Assembly (NCBI GenBank): GCA_035048815.1
Contig: JAUCBN010000028.1
Coordinates: 8,611,001 to 8,675,000 of the forward strand
Length of the DNA stretch: 64,000 bases
Direction of reading: 5' to 3'
DNA from: Abelmoschus esculentus
Lineage: Eukaryota; Streptophyta; Magnoliopsida; Malvales; Malvaceae
Position numbers and translations under genes: made by a program. The notes under the pieces were generated by a model that was not told where the DNA came from, made no database searches, and saw nothing but the letters and a program-made list of their open reading frames with translations. Shown piece by piece: positions 11,217 to 23,875 of this stretch; positions within the stretch are counted from its first letter, which is position 1; each line of letters opens with the position of its first letter.

Positions 11217-12788
11217 TTAAATTAGGTCCAAACAGTAGGTAACAAAATATAAAAAGGAAACAAGTAATAAAAGCATCATAAAATTAGGGCCAAACAGTAG
11301 GTAATAATTTCTGGATCTTGTTGTCGATTGTTGCATCCTTGGTGATGATGATTGCTTTGCTCGTCTTGGTGGCTGAACTCTTGTTGGTGTTACTCCTTGC
11401 ATAGGAACATTCACCTCTTATTCTCCTTCATCTTCGATCTCCATTATATTCGTCCCTTCTTCATTCTTTGGATCTACCCCGACATTGTGAATGCTTGGCA
11501 CGGTAGCGTCTGAGCTTTGGTGTACATAGGCATCTATCTCTTATGATAGAATACCCATAATGATTGGGGATCTTGGGGGAATGCTAAAGACTGCCCTCCT
11601 TTTTGAAGGTCTTTTGCTGGCAGATGATGCCACGGCAGAGTCTGCTGCCCTAGATGGGCCAACAACATGAAATTGTTGCTAAGGGCGTGTGGGGAAGAAT
11701 GGTCTTGATCCTTCTAGAGCTGGTGTTGTCTCTGTGTAGGGTACAGCTGTCATGAACATGTTGGTTGGAAATTCTGGAAACTGCACCCCTTGGTCTAGAA
11801 AGTTGTGGAGCATCATTTGAGCAAGTGTGTTGTTGAAGCCTCTTTGGTACTCCATTTATCTCTGTTGCCTAAGGTCCATGGCTATCATCCTTTGTAGAAT
11901 CTCTTGGTATGGATTTGCTGCGGCAGTGGTATGGGCAGTGTTAGGCATGTCTACCATGTACTGGGCTCCGGTAGCAGTGTTGGCAGTGAACTGCTGCGGA
12001 GTTTCCTAGACTGGTTCTGTCTGCTTAATCTGCATTATTTTGTGGTAGAATTCTCTGGTCCATCCTTTTCTTTTGTGTGTGAATTCATCTGTCTCGGCAG
12101 TGGGTATACCTGCAGTATTACAAATACCAGAGATTAAAGTAGGGAAATATAACGGGCCTTTATCCTTCTTACCGCATTCATGAATTTCTTGCAAAATGAT
12201 TTCTCCAATATTGATATTCTTTTTGTTGATGATCGATTGTATGATCACCAATCTTTTTCGGTCCACCATGCTTTTATAGAAGGTTGGGATGAGGTGTCTT
12301 TTTACAAAAGTGTTCTAAAGTTTGGCCTCGGGTTTCAAACTTTTCCTTGCTACGGATCCTTTATGGGCACCGGTCTCCCATGGGATATTGTTGTAGCAGA
12401 GGTCATCCTTTATCAGCTCGTAGTCTTGAGTGGTGACATCCTCCATAAATCCGGCATGGACATCACGTATAGGAATAAGGCCATAGAAATTGTTGATTAT
12501 CTCAGCATCGAGCCTGATAGGCCTGCCTCAACAGTGGATAAAGAGAGAGTCCTTGCTTGGCCCGTGCGCATAGAATTCTCGCACAATGGTGGCATTGGCC
12601 TGGGGAGGTTGTAGGCAGAAAATCTCTCATTCTTGATATTTTATCTTGTCGAACAAGTAGTGTTCGATGCCGAAGTCTTTTTCTTATGAATGTTGGAACC
12701 CTTGTTCCTTCCACAATTACCGAGCAATGAATAGTCTGTTGAATCAGTCTTCAATAGTTGTTGGGGCAAAGCGTTTGTAGGTGGCCAT
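11217..12788 (-). pseudogene. Plant transposon-protein ORF (PF20167-like), copy B, broken
   Basis: This is a near full-length but inactive copy of the family's 3' ORF. The probable start is ATG at 12788 (MATYKRFAPTTIE). Order of motifs: VREFYAHGP, RPIRLDAEIINNFYGL, TTQDYELIKDDLCYNN, TFVKRHLIPTF, INKKNINIGEIILQEIHECG, KGPLYFPTLISGIC and GWTREFYHKIMQI. Then come a DPYQEILQRM-like coiled stretch and a basic, serine-rich tail with RPSKRRAVF. The first half resembles the plant-only PF20167 domain, whose function is unknown. Stops and frame changes occur in the N-terminal third and after TEPV near 12012. The ORF lies between protease (upstream) and the internal polypurine motif (downstream), as in the intact element. 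Confidence 0.75.
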
Positions 12789-13265
12789 GAGTAAGTATTG
12801 GAAAATTGAAAGTCTTGGAGAATTTCTTGAAGAGTTTCTGAAATTTGCAAGAAGGTAAGTAGGCAGAGAGTATTGTGAGAGCAAGATTAGCAAAGAAGTA
12901 AGGATAACAAGAATGCAAGAGTGAATAGTTCAAGAGGGAGAGATTGCTTATATAGGCCTCGGCAGTGTGACCATTTTAATCCACTAGCTGTTTTGTAGCC
13001 GTTTAACCTTTTTTACAGTTTGTATTTACTATCGTAGCGGAAATCTCGATAGATAGCCGTTACATTATTTCTACTCGTTGGGACTGCTGCGGCTTCTAAC
13101 ACTGTTTACTACCTCGGCAAACTTTCTGTTATGAACTATTTGTCCTTTATTCTTGATTTTTATTGTCCTAAAAAAATAAATAATTAAACAAGCAAATAAT
13201 AAAAAATATAAAAATATGCTCTAAACTAAATAATCCTAATATAATAATAAAAAGATGGGGAGAGA
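12789..13265 (-). other. Element B spacer between protease and the 3' ORF
   Basis: This is a gene-free stretch with an AT-rich run (13160-13250). The part next to the ORF start resembles 46421-46560 of the intact element, including the TATATAGGC-type block near 12950, so it may hold the leader or promoter of the downstream ORF. That role is inferred from position only. Confidence 0.4.
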
Positions 13266-13931
13266 TTATGTCACTGATGGATTGCGTGTAAATGCATCTC
13301 CCAATCTGATTATCTCTTGTTGGCTAGAGTTATCCTTTAAGTGTTGGTCATTCCTTTCTAGTACATGCCAATTCTCTTTGGATTCAGAATTGTATGTGTC
13401 TGGACACTGTCTTTCTCTGTTTGCTACCTCCATCTCTGGTTTAATCTTCTTGCCAAATATTCTACCGAACATGCTGCCAAGGTAGTGACTACTGAAGCAA
13501 GATATCTTGGTGCTTGTATCTTTTGTGTGGAGGACTTTGCACTCTTCAGTATCATCATATCTTTTCAAAGTGTGGAAGGAATTGAGTTTAACTTGTTGGT
13601 CATTGACCATCCTAGTTAACTCTCCTTTTTCCACATCAATTAACGTTCTTCCAGTGGCAAGGAAAGGTCTCCTAAGGATGATCGGTGCATTATCATCTAC
13701 TTCACAATCAAGGACAAGACAATCAGCAGGAAAAATAAATTTATCTACTCTTACCAGTATGTCCTTGATTTTTCCTTCGGGTTATACATAGGATCGATCC
13801 GCAAGTTGGAGCATCATAGTTGTGAGTTTTGCCCTTCCAATTCCAAGCTTTTAGAAAACAGACTTAGACATTAGATTGATGTTTGCTCCAAGGTCTCATA
13901 GGGCCTTACCTTCATAGTTGTGAGTTTTGCC
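13266..13931 (-). pseudogene. Gypsy aspartic protease region, element B, broken
   Basis: This is the retropepsin-like domain of an Athila/Tat-type polyprotein, which cleaves the Gag-Pol precursor. On the minus strand it shows the active-site block DLGANINLMSKSVF near 13910-13860, LQLADRSY, then CEVDDNAPIILRRPFLATG, which carries the family's ILGRPFLAT motif, then IDVEKGELT and NDQQVKLN. A TAA stop follows SVF. The intact element has a TAG at exactly the same codon. The 5' part is replaced at about 13931 by an inverted LTR fragment, and 20 bases (CATAGTTGTGAGTTTTGCC) near that breakpoint also occur at about 13814. Confidence 0.75.
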
Positions 13932-14655
13932 TTACTCTAAGTTGTATTCTATTTAGGAAAGGTTTGCCCTAGGCCAAGCCTATATAAGACCAAGCCGTCC
14001 AAAGAGAAAGGGCACTTGACTTGATTTGAGAGACAATTTGTATTATAGAGAGCTTAGCCGATTTGCTTATTCTTTACCATTCCTTGTTCTTACATTAAAG
14101 CTCGAGAGAGAAGTTTGTAAGTCATCCAATTATCTAATATCAGGAGAGTTAGATTCACGAAAGGAATAAGTATAGTGTTTCAATCGCAAAACACTAACTC
14201 GACTTAGGGATAAGTTTAGAGTTTCAGCGGCTAAAAGAAGTGTGGGATTGGTTGATGATTATAATTGATTCACGCCGGGAGGTATCATCAAGGACCGATC
14301 ATCAATAGTACTTCAACTTAGGTATAAGCAGAGTCATCTAAGGACACTTTGCCGAACCTTGGTAAAGTCCACCAAAGAGCAAGGGATTGCCGCGGCGGGC
14401 GAGTATCATCACTGTCGAGGCAGTAATCTGTAGTACTACCGAGGCAGTGTTATGCAATTGTATTGGATAGAAACAAGTCAACTGAATCCTCTATACAATA
14501 CAACTGAATCCTAGCCACTATTTCTATTTGATTTTTCTTTCTTTATTTAGTTTTTTATTTAGTTAATCTACAATCCAATCACTTGTGTTTTTACTTTATT
14601 TCTTTACAAAATCTTTATCCTTATGTTTTTACTTTATTTGAGCATATTCAACACG
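13932..14655 (+). mobile_element. Inverted gypsy LTR fragment
   Basis: This is the reverse complement of roughly 9280-10000 of the element B LTR. It includes CTCTAAGTTGTATTCTATTT, the TATA box block CCTATATAAGACC and the AGTACTACCGAGGCAGTG block. It is flanked by minus-strand protease on the left and minus-strand gag on the right, so it has replaced the part of the element between them. Confidence 0.7.
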
Positions 14656-15870
14656 TATCACTTGCTGTGATATCTGCTGCTGAATCGTTATGTTATTTTG
14701 CTGGAATTCAGTATTTTGCATAGGTTAATGTTGCGGGTTTAGTGCATTCTTAGGGTTACTCCATGAGAAATTTGTGTGTTTCCTATATGATGGATTATAG
14801 TTGTTGGACATATTGTTCCTATTAAAATTTCCAACATAGAATGAGTATTTTGGGTTTTTTGGGCAGTCATTCGAGTTGTGGTTGTCACCACATGTTTCGC
14901 AAAAGACCATGATTGATTTTACTTCTCGAACATGACTCGATTTTTGCAAATCCTTAACCATGTTTGTTAGAGCTAACAGTTGTACTAAGGTAGATTCGGA
15001 AGAGTCATGATTTTTCATACCTCGCATTGTTATGCTGCGTTTGGTTATTGGGTGCTGATAATCATTTTTTACTAACCTATCCATAATCTCTAGACTCTCA
15101 TGGGGTGGTCGGTCTAGTAGGGTGCCGTTAGCGGAGGCATCAATCATCATTCTTGTAGGGGTGTTCACTGCACTATAAAATATTGATACTTGAGTCCACT
15201 CGGGCAAACTATGCATGGGGTATTTTTTGTATAATTCTTTGTATCTTTCTCAAACCTCATACATAGATTCGTCTTCTTCTTGCCTAAAAGATGTGATTTC
15301 ATTTCTGAGCTTATAAGTCATTTAGTATAACTGAAACGGGCAAGAAAACTTTGGCATAGTTCTATCTATGAATTCAACGATCCCGGTTGGAGGTTGTTTA
15401 ACCATGACTTTACTCTATCCCTTAGTTAATAGGGGAACAGTTTCAGCTTAAGGATGTCGGTTGAGACTCCCGGTACTTTAAACGAATTACAAATTTCCAA
15501 GAAGGACTTAAGATGCTATCGAGCATCTTCATTGGACAATCCTCAAACTGGCCTAAGGTTTTGATCATGTTGAACATGACCGGTTTTAACTCGAAGTGTT
15601 CTGCCTCTATATTAGGCATCACAGCGGCAGGAGTTAATCCATCCAAATCTTCCTCTAGATAATCACGAACGGTTCGTGCGCGTTCCTGTCTTGGAAGTTT
15701 TGTTAGGTCAACAACTGCAAATGCGTCGCGGTTGTCTGCCTCAGCGACATTCATGCCAGCGTTGTTCTGCTAATCAGGTGTTGCGTCCATTCTTTTGCAT
15801 ACCCTACGTTTCAGATTTTGTGTTGTTCTTTCGATTTCTGGATCGTAAGGGTATTGATCAAAGGACGAAT
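14656..15870 (-). pseudogene. Athila/Tat-type gag, broken (element D)
   Basis: Minus-strand gag with EAEHFELKPVMFNMIKTLGQ at the N-terminal side (ORF 15443-15754), then a frame-damaged middle, then a clean piece at 14725-15216. That piece has EWTQVSIFYSAVNTPTRMM, ASANGTLLDRPPHESLEIM, a STLVQLLALTNMVKDLQ coiled stretch, an intact zinc knuckle CETCGDNHNSNDC (C-x2-C-x3-H-x4-C) and the YVGNFNRNN and NPSYRKHTNFSW region. A glutamine-rich tail is cut at about 14656. It lies next to the LTR at 15993-17349 and probably belongs with it. Confidence 0.8.
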
Positions 15871-15992
15871 TAAACCTGTTTATACATAGAACATCCAATA
15901 AGTTAAAAACATAAAACTTAAAACTAAAAAAATAAAGAAAAAGGGTTAAAAAATAATTAGTAGTAAAATAGAGCGCCAGTCTACGGTAACAA

Positions 15993-17349
15993 TGCTAAAT
16001 CTGGTGAAGGCTCGGACGTCCTATTAGTTCCACCTTTCACCAAATTATAGTATTTGAGATGCCGAACCCACAAAGACTGTGTCGACCTTACTACTGCTTA
16101 AACATGCACTATTGAAAATAAAAACACAAGTAATTTGTGGAGTTGAGATAACTAAATTAACAACTTGGAAACTAAAATAAAATAAAATAAAAGATATAAT
16201 GGAAATGAGGCCAGGTTGAGTACTTTGTAGAGTAGAATCCAGTTGTATTATTTATCCACTTATTAATGTAATGGGTTGATTTATCGCCAAGGCGGGTCGC
16301 ATTAAGGGTCGTTGTAGCTGCCTAGGCGGGATTATGTCTTGTCAACAAATCAACTTTTCATAGTTCGACAAAGCATCCTTGTATGTCTCCTCCTTATCCC
16401 TAAGCGAAGAGAACTGTTGAAGTCCACGTCCGCGAATCAAGGATGAACAACAACCAAACACATGCGTCTTATTAGTCGCTGAAATCCTGGGTGGTTTATC
16501 TCTAAACCAGATTAGTCAATGTCCTTGAGTAAAGACTGTATTCTCTCGTTTTGTGAGCCTAACTCTCCCGATATTAGACAAATAATTTTTTCTTCACATA
16601 CTATCATCTCGAGCTCATATGCAAAGAAGAGTAATTGTCAAGAGAGAATAAACTATGAAATAATTTTTGTATTAATAAATATCAAAGATAATACAACCTT
16701 CTTCTCCAACTACTCCACAAACAACCTAAACCTCTGAAAGAGTTTAGAACATGTTGTAGTCGGCGGCTAAGAATATATCCTATAGAGAATCTAACTCGAC
16801 TTCCTTAACCTAAACCTATGTGTGCCTTATATAAGTCAAACCCTAGGCTAAAGTCTTCCACATAAGTAAATTATACGAAGAAATGAATTCAACTCATAAT
16901 TAAGCTAGGATACTTTATTCTATTACATAAAATATCTCTTCTTTCCGTGTTGACCTTTGATCGAGGCTTTGATCCCTTAGATTGGTTCCGTCTTTCTCTC
17001 GCTTTATTTCCTTTAAGATCGGTGTCTTTTTCTTTTGCTGTCGAGCATCATTTGTTATCTTTACTCTGCTATCGCGGCCTCCAAAATGTTGTTGTGGCGG
17101 GTGCTCCTCTACAATTCATTATCTATCCTCTTATTTGGTCATTCTTATGATGTATTTTCTGTTTAAGAAAGAAAACCATCAAATGTATCTGTTTTATACC
17201 AAATAATAGATAAATTCATAAATTATGTATTTGGTTACTAAATTATGGAAAATAAGCTAAATTACTCATTATTTTTCTTAAATATATCCTTAATTGGCAA
17301 TAAACGAGTGGGAAAATGATATAAAAATAGGACTTTTATGCACTTATCA
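15993..17349 (-). mobile_element. Ty3/gypsy 5' LTR, second subfamily
   Basis: On the minus strand it begins TGATAAGTGCATAAAAG at 17349 and carries a TATA box (CTTATATAAGGCAC near 16830). It also has the block from TGCATATGAGCTCGAGATG to GGGAGAGTTAGGCTC, shared with the fragment at 41885-42245. It is not the partner of the LTR at 9131-10420. The inner boundary near 15993 is uncertain because no convincing primer-binding site is visible there, only GGCGC in a poor context. The small ORFs in it look like chance. Confidence 0.6.
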
Positions 17350-17439
17350 AAAGTGAAATATAATTCAATGTTTAACGAGAATAACAATTAAGTAACACCG
17401 TATCTTAAAATTAACTACAAACCAAATGAGCCTAAAATC

Positions 17440-18657
17440 AACTAAGGTGATGAATTCTTTTGTTGATCCTGCTTTAACATCGCCATCATATCTTGAAATT
17501 ATTTTTGAAGATTTTGATATTTTGCTTCTCTCTCTGCTTTTCTTTATGCTCTCTCTGCTTCTCTTTCTGTTTCTCTTGCTGCTCTTTCGACTTCTCTTTT
17601 AGCTTTTCTCCTTTCTCTCTCAGCTTCTCTAGCTTTCATCTCTACTTGAAATTGAGTTAATTGTTATTTCAAACGATCAACTTCCGCTTGAGAAGACTGA
17701 CTTTGTGATGACATATATTGAGACAAGTTTGATCCAAAATTTTTGGTCGATGTTACGAATAATCCTTGACAACACACTCGACCATATTTTTTAGGACCCA
17801 AAACGTCAGCAAAAACATGATTTCGATATCACTAATATTAGCAGAACCATCGGTTGAAGCCGTAGCTTCATACTCTGTCATTTTTTCCCTCATGTTCATC
17901 TGATAATCATTTATTAATACATAATAAATGACAACATTATTTAAAAAATATAATTTTATGGAAAATGATATGCCATAATTTCTCCAACTTCAGGAGTTAT
18001 TGGAGAGTCATCCTTTTTTGTGTGAGTAATATCGAAGAGATTTAAACATCCAATGCTAGTACCACTCATAAAAAGCTACAAAATATAATAAAAATGAATA
18101 TTAACTTTAATATAATACAAGTAAAAATAATCTTTAGCGAAAGGATTAATACCTCTTCATTAGCTATACGAGCAAAGTTCTTCGTCCTTGTTGTGTGAAT
18201 AAACTTTTGTTTTTGTTTGCTAGCAACCCCGACCCGCTCTTGATCCTTTTTAATTTCCAATTTTTATTATGTTTAACTTTCAAATTATAATGATATAATG
18301 TAAGTTTTACAAATTTGTCGATGTTACCTCTCCTTTGTTGAACTCCAAAACCTGACTGCATTTTTCCATTGATAACGTAGTATTCCTGGGAGAACATTTT
18401 GAAGTTTCTCTTGAAGGCTAAGATCATTCTTGAAATATGTCTTCTTCAAGAAACTCTTATGGTTTCTCAATTTCTTTTCAAACACATGCTTCACATAATC
18501 ATCTGAGACCTCTAATGAAAATTTATCTTAAAAATGACACAATTAAAATATATAAATATTACTATTTAAAGATAATGAATTAACTAATACAATAATATTA
18601 TTACCTTAACAAGATACAAAGCTGGATTTTTGTTACCATTGGGCATCTGATGTCAGG
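17440..18657 (-). pseudogene. CACTA Transposase_24 (Ptta/TNP1-like) gene, 3' exons
   Basis: Transposase_24 (PF03004) proteins are the accessory proteins of plant CACTA elements, thought to bind the subterminal repeats. On the minus strand: HQMPNGNKNPAL (18650-18605), then an intron, DKFSLEVSDDYVKHVFEKK and LRNHKSFLKKTYFKN (18530-18400), VLPGILRYQW-like sequence, a short intron, then ERVGVASKQKQKFIHTT with FARIANEE (18250-18150). The 3' exon has a stretch rich in alternating Ala/Arg/Glu (AREAERERRKAKREVER) predicting a coiled coil (17700-17480). Stops in the coiled-coil exon show decay. The 5' exons lie at 25097-25221 and 28799-29115, displaced by inserted LTRs. Confidence 0.8.
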
Positions 18658-19985
18658 TGTAATCACTAATTTTATCCGGGGTTAGAAAACCTGTTTTAAA
18701 ATTTTTTGTTTCAAGTTTGAATAACGGGATTGTTATTATTAAACAAAAAATAAAATATTACTAAATATAAAAATTAAAAAAATTAAATTAAAAAAATTAT
18801 ATATGCTAATTTGTATTTATTTTCTTTTTTCTTTTGACTTTGTAAATATATATTACTATATGTTATTATTTTCTTTTAATAAATTTTAAAAAACTATCAT
18901 TATAAGTGATATTATTTTTTTTGTTATCATGTTATTATTTAAATTCAAAAATATAAAATATGTTATATGTGTTCATTTTCATTTTTTATATATCCATAAT
19001 TTTATTAAATTCGTTTCACATTAGTTATTATTATTATTATATTTGATATTATAAATAAATAAAACATGTAAATAAATTAAAACTCATGTCTAAAATAAAT
19101 ATCCCAAATTAATTATTAATTTAGTCCATAAAAAATAATTAAAATACAACCCAAATTAAATGATAAGCCCACTTCTTTTATTTTACAGTAACTCAATTTA
19201 AATTATTACACAAAACCTAATTATGATCCCATCTTACTGGCTCGAGTTAATGACATAAACCCTAATGCCTATCTTCCTCTTTGCGTATCTCGTTTGTGAC
19301 CATTAGATCTGTATCAGATCTAACGGTCACGATCAAATAAGAAGAAACCTCTGAAATTTCGATGCTCCACAAGCGTCGACCGTTCGTTGTCCTCACGCGC
19401 GCCGCTTCAGCTACCCCATAACTGTTCGTCTACTTGTCACCCGATTATCGTCCGATCGTTCGCTGGTGGTCCCCTCTTCTCAGGAGGCAATACATGCACA
19501 TAAAAAAAAGAAATGACAGATTGTACAAGCACCCCAACCAAAACGCAGATATCATAGGCTAAAATACAAGAAATTCTGGATCGTATAACAAAACTTCCAG
19601 CATTTCAGAGGAATTCCGTCTGATTTTAGAGGATAATCATAAGGACACCAACACACATATGCATCCAAAAATCGAAGCCACACAACCGATAATAGAAATT
19701 AGGGACTTTATTTTCCCATTTTCCTTTCTTTAATCCCACGTAACTCGGTTATTTAAACCGAAAGAATCAACAGTGTAAGGGGTTCCCCTACCAACAAAAA
19801 AAATACAAGAGCAAATCCTTTGAGGTATATCCTCTGTTCGTGTGTAAAATAAGCAAAAAATAGGTTTTAGATTTTCGTTTTTACCTTTGAAACGCCTCCA
19901 TCGAGCCTTACTTCCTCGCTTCTCTTTAGAATCGGTGATAAGCCACGGCCTTTGAGCCAACGGTGAACCGGAGACAGAGAGTTTG

Positions 19986-22900
19986 TGTAACCCCCTTAGC
20001 CCGGCCTAGACGGAACCGACACTAATGGGTTACACGGGGAACATCAAACCAAACCCGCGAAGGTCCGATTCGATAAACAACCCTAAACCATTATATTTTT
20101 TCTTCTAGATGCATAATTGTATTCCTATATGTCAAGGTCTCATACAAGGCATTAACGGAAACAATCCGATCATAAACAAACATCCGATTAAACACTTAAG
20201 TAAGTTAAAGACTAAAATGTAAAACTTTTAAATTCTAATAACAAAGTAGAAATTCTTTTCATAAATGTTCAATTGAACAAACAAGTATCCTTCATGGTAA
20301 ATTTCAAGTTAAACGGATCATTCTAACATCATCAATTGCATATTTCTCTAATTTAGGGACCAAAATGTAAATCTTTCAAATTATAAGTACTTCTTCCAAA
20401 TTGAGTTAACCATCTTGAAATTAAATCAACTTTATACATCCATGTGAAATTTCAGCTCAAAATAACATTTGTAGATACCCCAATTGCCCAAAGAAAGATA
20501 TTCGGGACTAAAATGTAATTTTCAGCAACTATCAATTTCTAGCAACCAAAGGTTTCGGAACTTTTTGTAAAAGGTTTCAAAACTTCCCTGAAGGTTTTGA
20601 AACTTTTCGCGTCCAGTAACTTTTCAGAATTGAAATTGCCCGCAAGGTTTTGAAACCTTCCTGAAGGTTTCGAAACTGTTTGGCAAAGGTTTCGAAACCT
20701 TCCTTAAGGTTTCGAAACTTTATGTCTGGAACCTAAAAATTCCGTCACACTAAGTGAACATCTTCGGCTCAAACACAACCATCAATCACTACCACTAAAT
20801 GCATAAGTCCTATGCATAATTAACAACTTATAACACATGATTAACAACGTCACGGACATCAATCAAACTATGGGCATGCTTCCTAGAAGATGATTAAAAA
20901 CATAACAATCATTCAAGTACATGCTTGAACAATCCAAACAATACCATAGTCCAATAATTAACAATGAAGCAACAAGGTCTTATTACAACATAAACCAAAG
21001 TCTAAGTACACGCTCCTCATATTGGTTGGGTTTACGCATTGCCATGCCCCAACTTATTTGTCAAAACATACCGAATTTGGAGTAACATTTCCCCTTGGTT
21101 TCCTTGCTCCGAATGTAGTCCCGAGTGCCTTTATTTTTCTGCAAAGATGAAAAGAGAGCCTAAGCAAACATGCTTGGTGAGGAAGCTCTACACAAGATCA
21201 ATCATTGCATCTTTTTAAAACCATAATGAAACCATAGTTTGCAATGCATCATTAAAGACATGCATGCTTAACATTCCACGTCCATGTCTATAATATCAAA
21301 TCACTTTCTTGAGTATGTTCAACATTATCAATACATTTCATGAATGATGTACAATGTTCTCTTTTAATCCATGTATGCATATTGGCTTCTAGTGATCACT
21401 TATTGTGAGCCTTAAGTTCACCGAATACACGGATCCATTGTTAGAGACCATTAGTCTTGTCATGACACAAAGTCACCATTGACATGACACCAAGTCACCA
21501 TTGACATGACACGAAGTCACCTATTACATGACACGAAGTCACCATTATAGCACTACCACACACGATTGGACACATAGTCACCCTTGTTACGTGTAGGCGA
21601 CTCTACCATGCACGATTGAACACAAAGTCACCCTTGTTACTTGTAGGCAATATTCTTTATTCTTAATAATGTTTATAGTGCACTTAAGACAATCCTAATG
21701 ACATGTCATTCGTATTCGAATCTAAAGTTAGTGTCATTAAGCCAATATCATAATCAAATGTGCATGACAATTTGCTGCTCATAATGCATGCATAATATGT
21801 TCACAAATGAACCAAATGTCATGCCCAATGGCACCATCAATTTCAAGGCAAATAACCACATAATATTCCAATTCATTTTCAGCTCATAATGCATCCATAA
21901 TATGCTCAACAAATGAACCGAAAGTTATTCCCATTGGCACCTTTAATTTGAAGGCCAATAACCACATATATTCCAAATTCATTTTTTTTCATGTTTTCCT
22001 TAACAAGTATGTCTTTTTAAACCATGCATTTTCACCAATTATCTCATGCATGCACAAATTCAAAATCATGTTTATGCATTTCCAGAAATCTCATTGCATT
22101 ACCAACATCAATGTCTTTACCGAATGTAGTCGAAGCTCATGTTAATATATCAAAAACATTTAATTCACTTACTCTTGAACTATGGAAAGTTTTTATGCTC
22201 TTCCATAGTCCCCAAAATAGAACTGTACCAATGTGATTCGCTTTAAGTCCGAAAAACACTCAACGACAAGCCAAACGATCCCTCGCTGATGCTCCGATGG
22301 CAACGCCAATGCAACATCCACTTATGTACCTTCTTGCACTACCTCTACATCATTAAAAACAGAGTATATTCACATCATAATATGCTCAAACCAGCAGCCA
22401 CATCAAATCTCCACAAAATTACCGAAAACTTAGCCGAAATGCATCCGAACAACATCAGCCCAAAATATAATGATTCTAACATCTAATCCACTTCAATTAT
22501 GAACCAAAAACACATCTAAACCATCCTTATATCTCCAGAAACATTAAAACATCTAAAACAGCCCCTAAAATAACCGAAAATCACCTTAAAACAACACCGA
22601 TTACATTATTTCGGGATTAAATTAATGTGTCATCAAATGAAGACTCAATTAATCATTTAATTGACAAATTATCGTAACTAAATCCATCTAATTTCAGCAT
22701 TGAATGAGATCTAAAAAGATTTCACAAAAACATTCACAAAATCATTAGATCTAACATTGAAAAAATAGAATTAAGTTTTATTCAAAGATTAGCAAGCTAA
22801 TACTTGGGAATTTCAATAAAGAATCTTAGAAAAGAGTTAAAAATCCAGCAAATTACCTTTGAGATCTATTCACAAAAAAGATGCAATTTCCTCTTCTTGA

Positions 22901-23516
22901 TTCCTTACAATTTGGTGTTGATTTGATAAAATTGATGGTTAGGTTTTGTAAAGAATGGAAAGATGATTAAAATGATGTAATCTTTATGGAAAAAGATGAA
23001 AAAATCAGCAAGGAATTGAAGAAAAGAGATGAAGGAAAATGGAGAAAAAATGAGAGAAAAAGATGAGAGAAAAAAGGTAGTTTTGAGAGAAAATGATTAT
23101 CATCTTTAATTAAAGTAATTAAAAAGCATTTTGGTGAATAAATCATTATTAAAAATTAAAATGGGTTTATGATCCTATAAGGATTCTAAGTTTAGCTTGC
23201 TTTTCAATTTAGTCACTAAAATAACAATTTTCGAAAATCACAAATTAAGTCCTCCAATTTTCCAAAAATTACAAATTAGTCACTTATACATAATTAAGCA
23301 TAATTAAAAATTAATATAAAGTTCAAATTACTTTCTTTTAATTTTGACACATATTTTTAATATTTTTAAACCATATTCCAAAATTATTATTTCTCTTAAT
23401 TAAAAATATTCTTATTTTATTTTCCCCGGAATAATGAACCGGAGAACCCGATTCGACCCGAATTGAATTCTCCTAACTAAAGCCTAAACTAATAACCCCG
23501 AAATCGGGATGTTACA
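19986..23516 (-). mobile_element. Solo LTR, 3.5 kb, Tekay/Del-like
   Basis: The ends TGTAACCCCC and ATGTTACA are flanked by a perfect 5-base duplication GTTTG at 19981-19985 and 23517-23521. There is no internal domain, so it formed by LTR-LTR recombination. It has the TTTCGAAA array (20550-20722) and a run of CACGAAGTCACC repeats (21470-21640). It is inserted in the older LTR 18658-25096. Confidence 0.9.
21465..21640. repeat. TGACACGAAGTCACC tandem array in the solo LTR
   Basis: Four tandem units near TGACACNAAGTCACCATTGACA are followed by two longer units with GACACATAGTCACCCTTG. Shorter versions occur at 4440-4590 and 26865-27090 in the sister LTRs, so copy number differs among family members. 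Confidence 0.8.
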
Positions 23517-23710
23517 GTTTGAGCCTTGGAGGAGGTTGTTTTGGTTTCGGATTTTTAAGAAAATATCTTATTTTTAATGGTCTTGGGTTGTAAAGTCAAA
23601 AAACGGGGTCTGATTTTTTAGGTCTAAGGGCTCGAAAAGCCTTTTTTAAGTGTTTTCGCGTTGGCCGCCGCTAGCCGTGTTTTCTAGGTTCTTGGTGGAC
23701 GGAATCTGGT

Positions 23711-23875
23711 GTTTATGGCAGAGTGAAGAACATTCTTCATGCTCTTGTGATTCTCTAGTTTCCAGATGAAGAAACAAGAGAAAAATTTGATAGGTCCCTC
23801 GGTTTATGGCAGAGTGAAGAACATTTCCAAGAATCTAGTGGTCGGAATCTGGTGTTTATGGCAGAGTGAAGAACA
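23711..23875. repeat. Three dispersed copies of a 22-base unit
   Basis: The unit GTTTATGGCAGAGTGAAGAA (plus CA) starts at 23711, 23802 and 23854, the first and third preceded by GGAATCTGGT. It lies within the older LTR 18658-25096. Confidence 0.85.

Noticed and set aside
15960..16000. Primer-binding site for element D (GGCGC context)
   Set aside because: Only about six bases agree with the tRNA-Asp site; too weak to call.
19730..19960. 76-codon minus-strand ORF starting MAQRPWLITDSKEKRG in less AT-rich DNA, considered as a gene fragment
   Set aside because: It lies within the older LTR (18658-25096), has no recognisable domain and no splice or homology support.
21465..21640. Regular repeats that could suggest a CRISPR array
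   Set aside because: Plant nuclear LTR context, irregular unit length and no distinct spacers.
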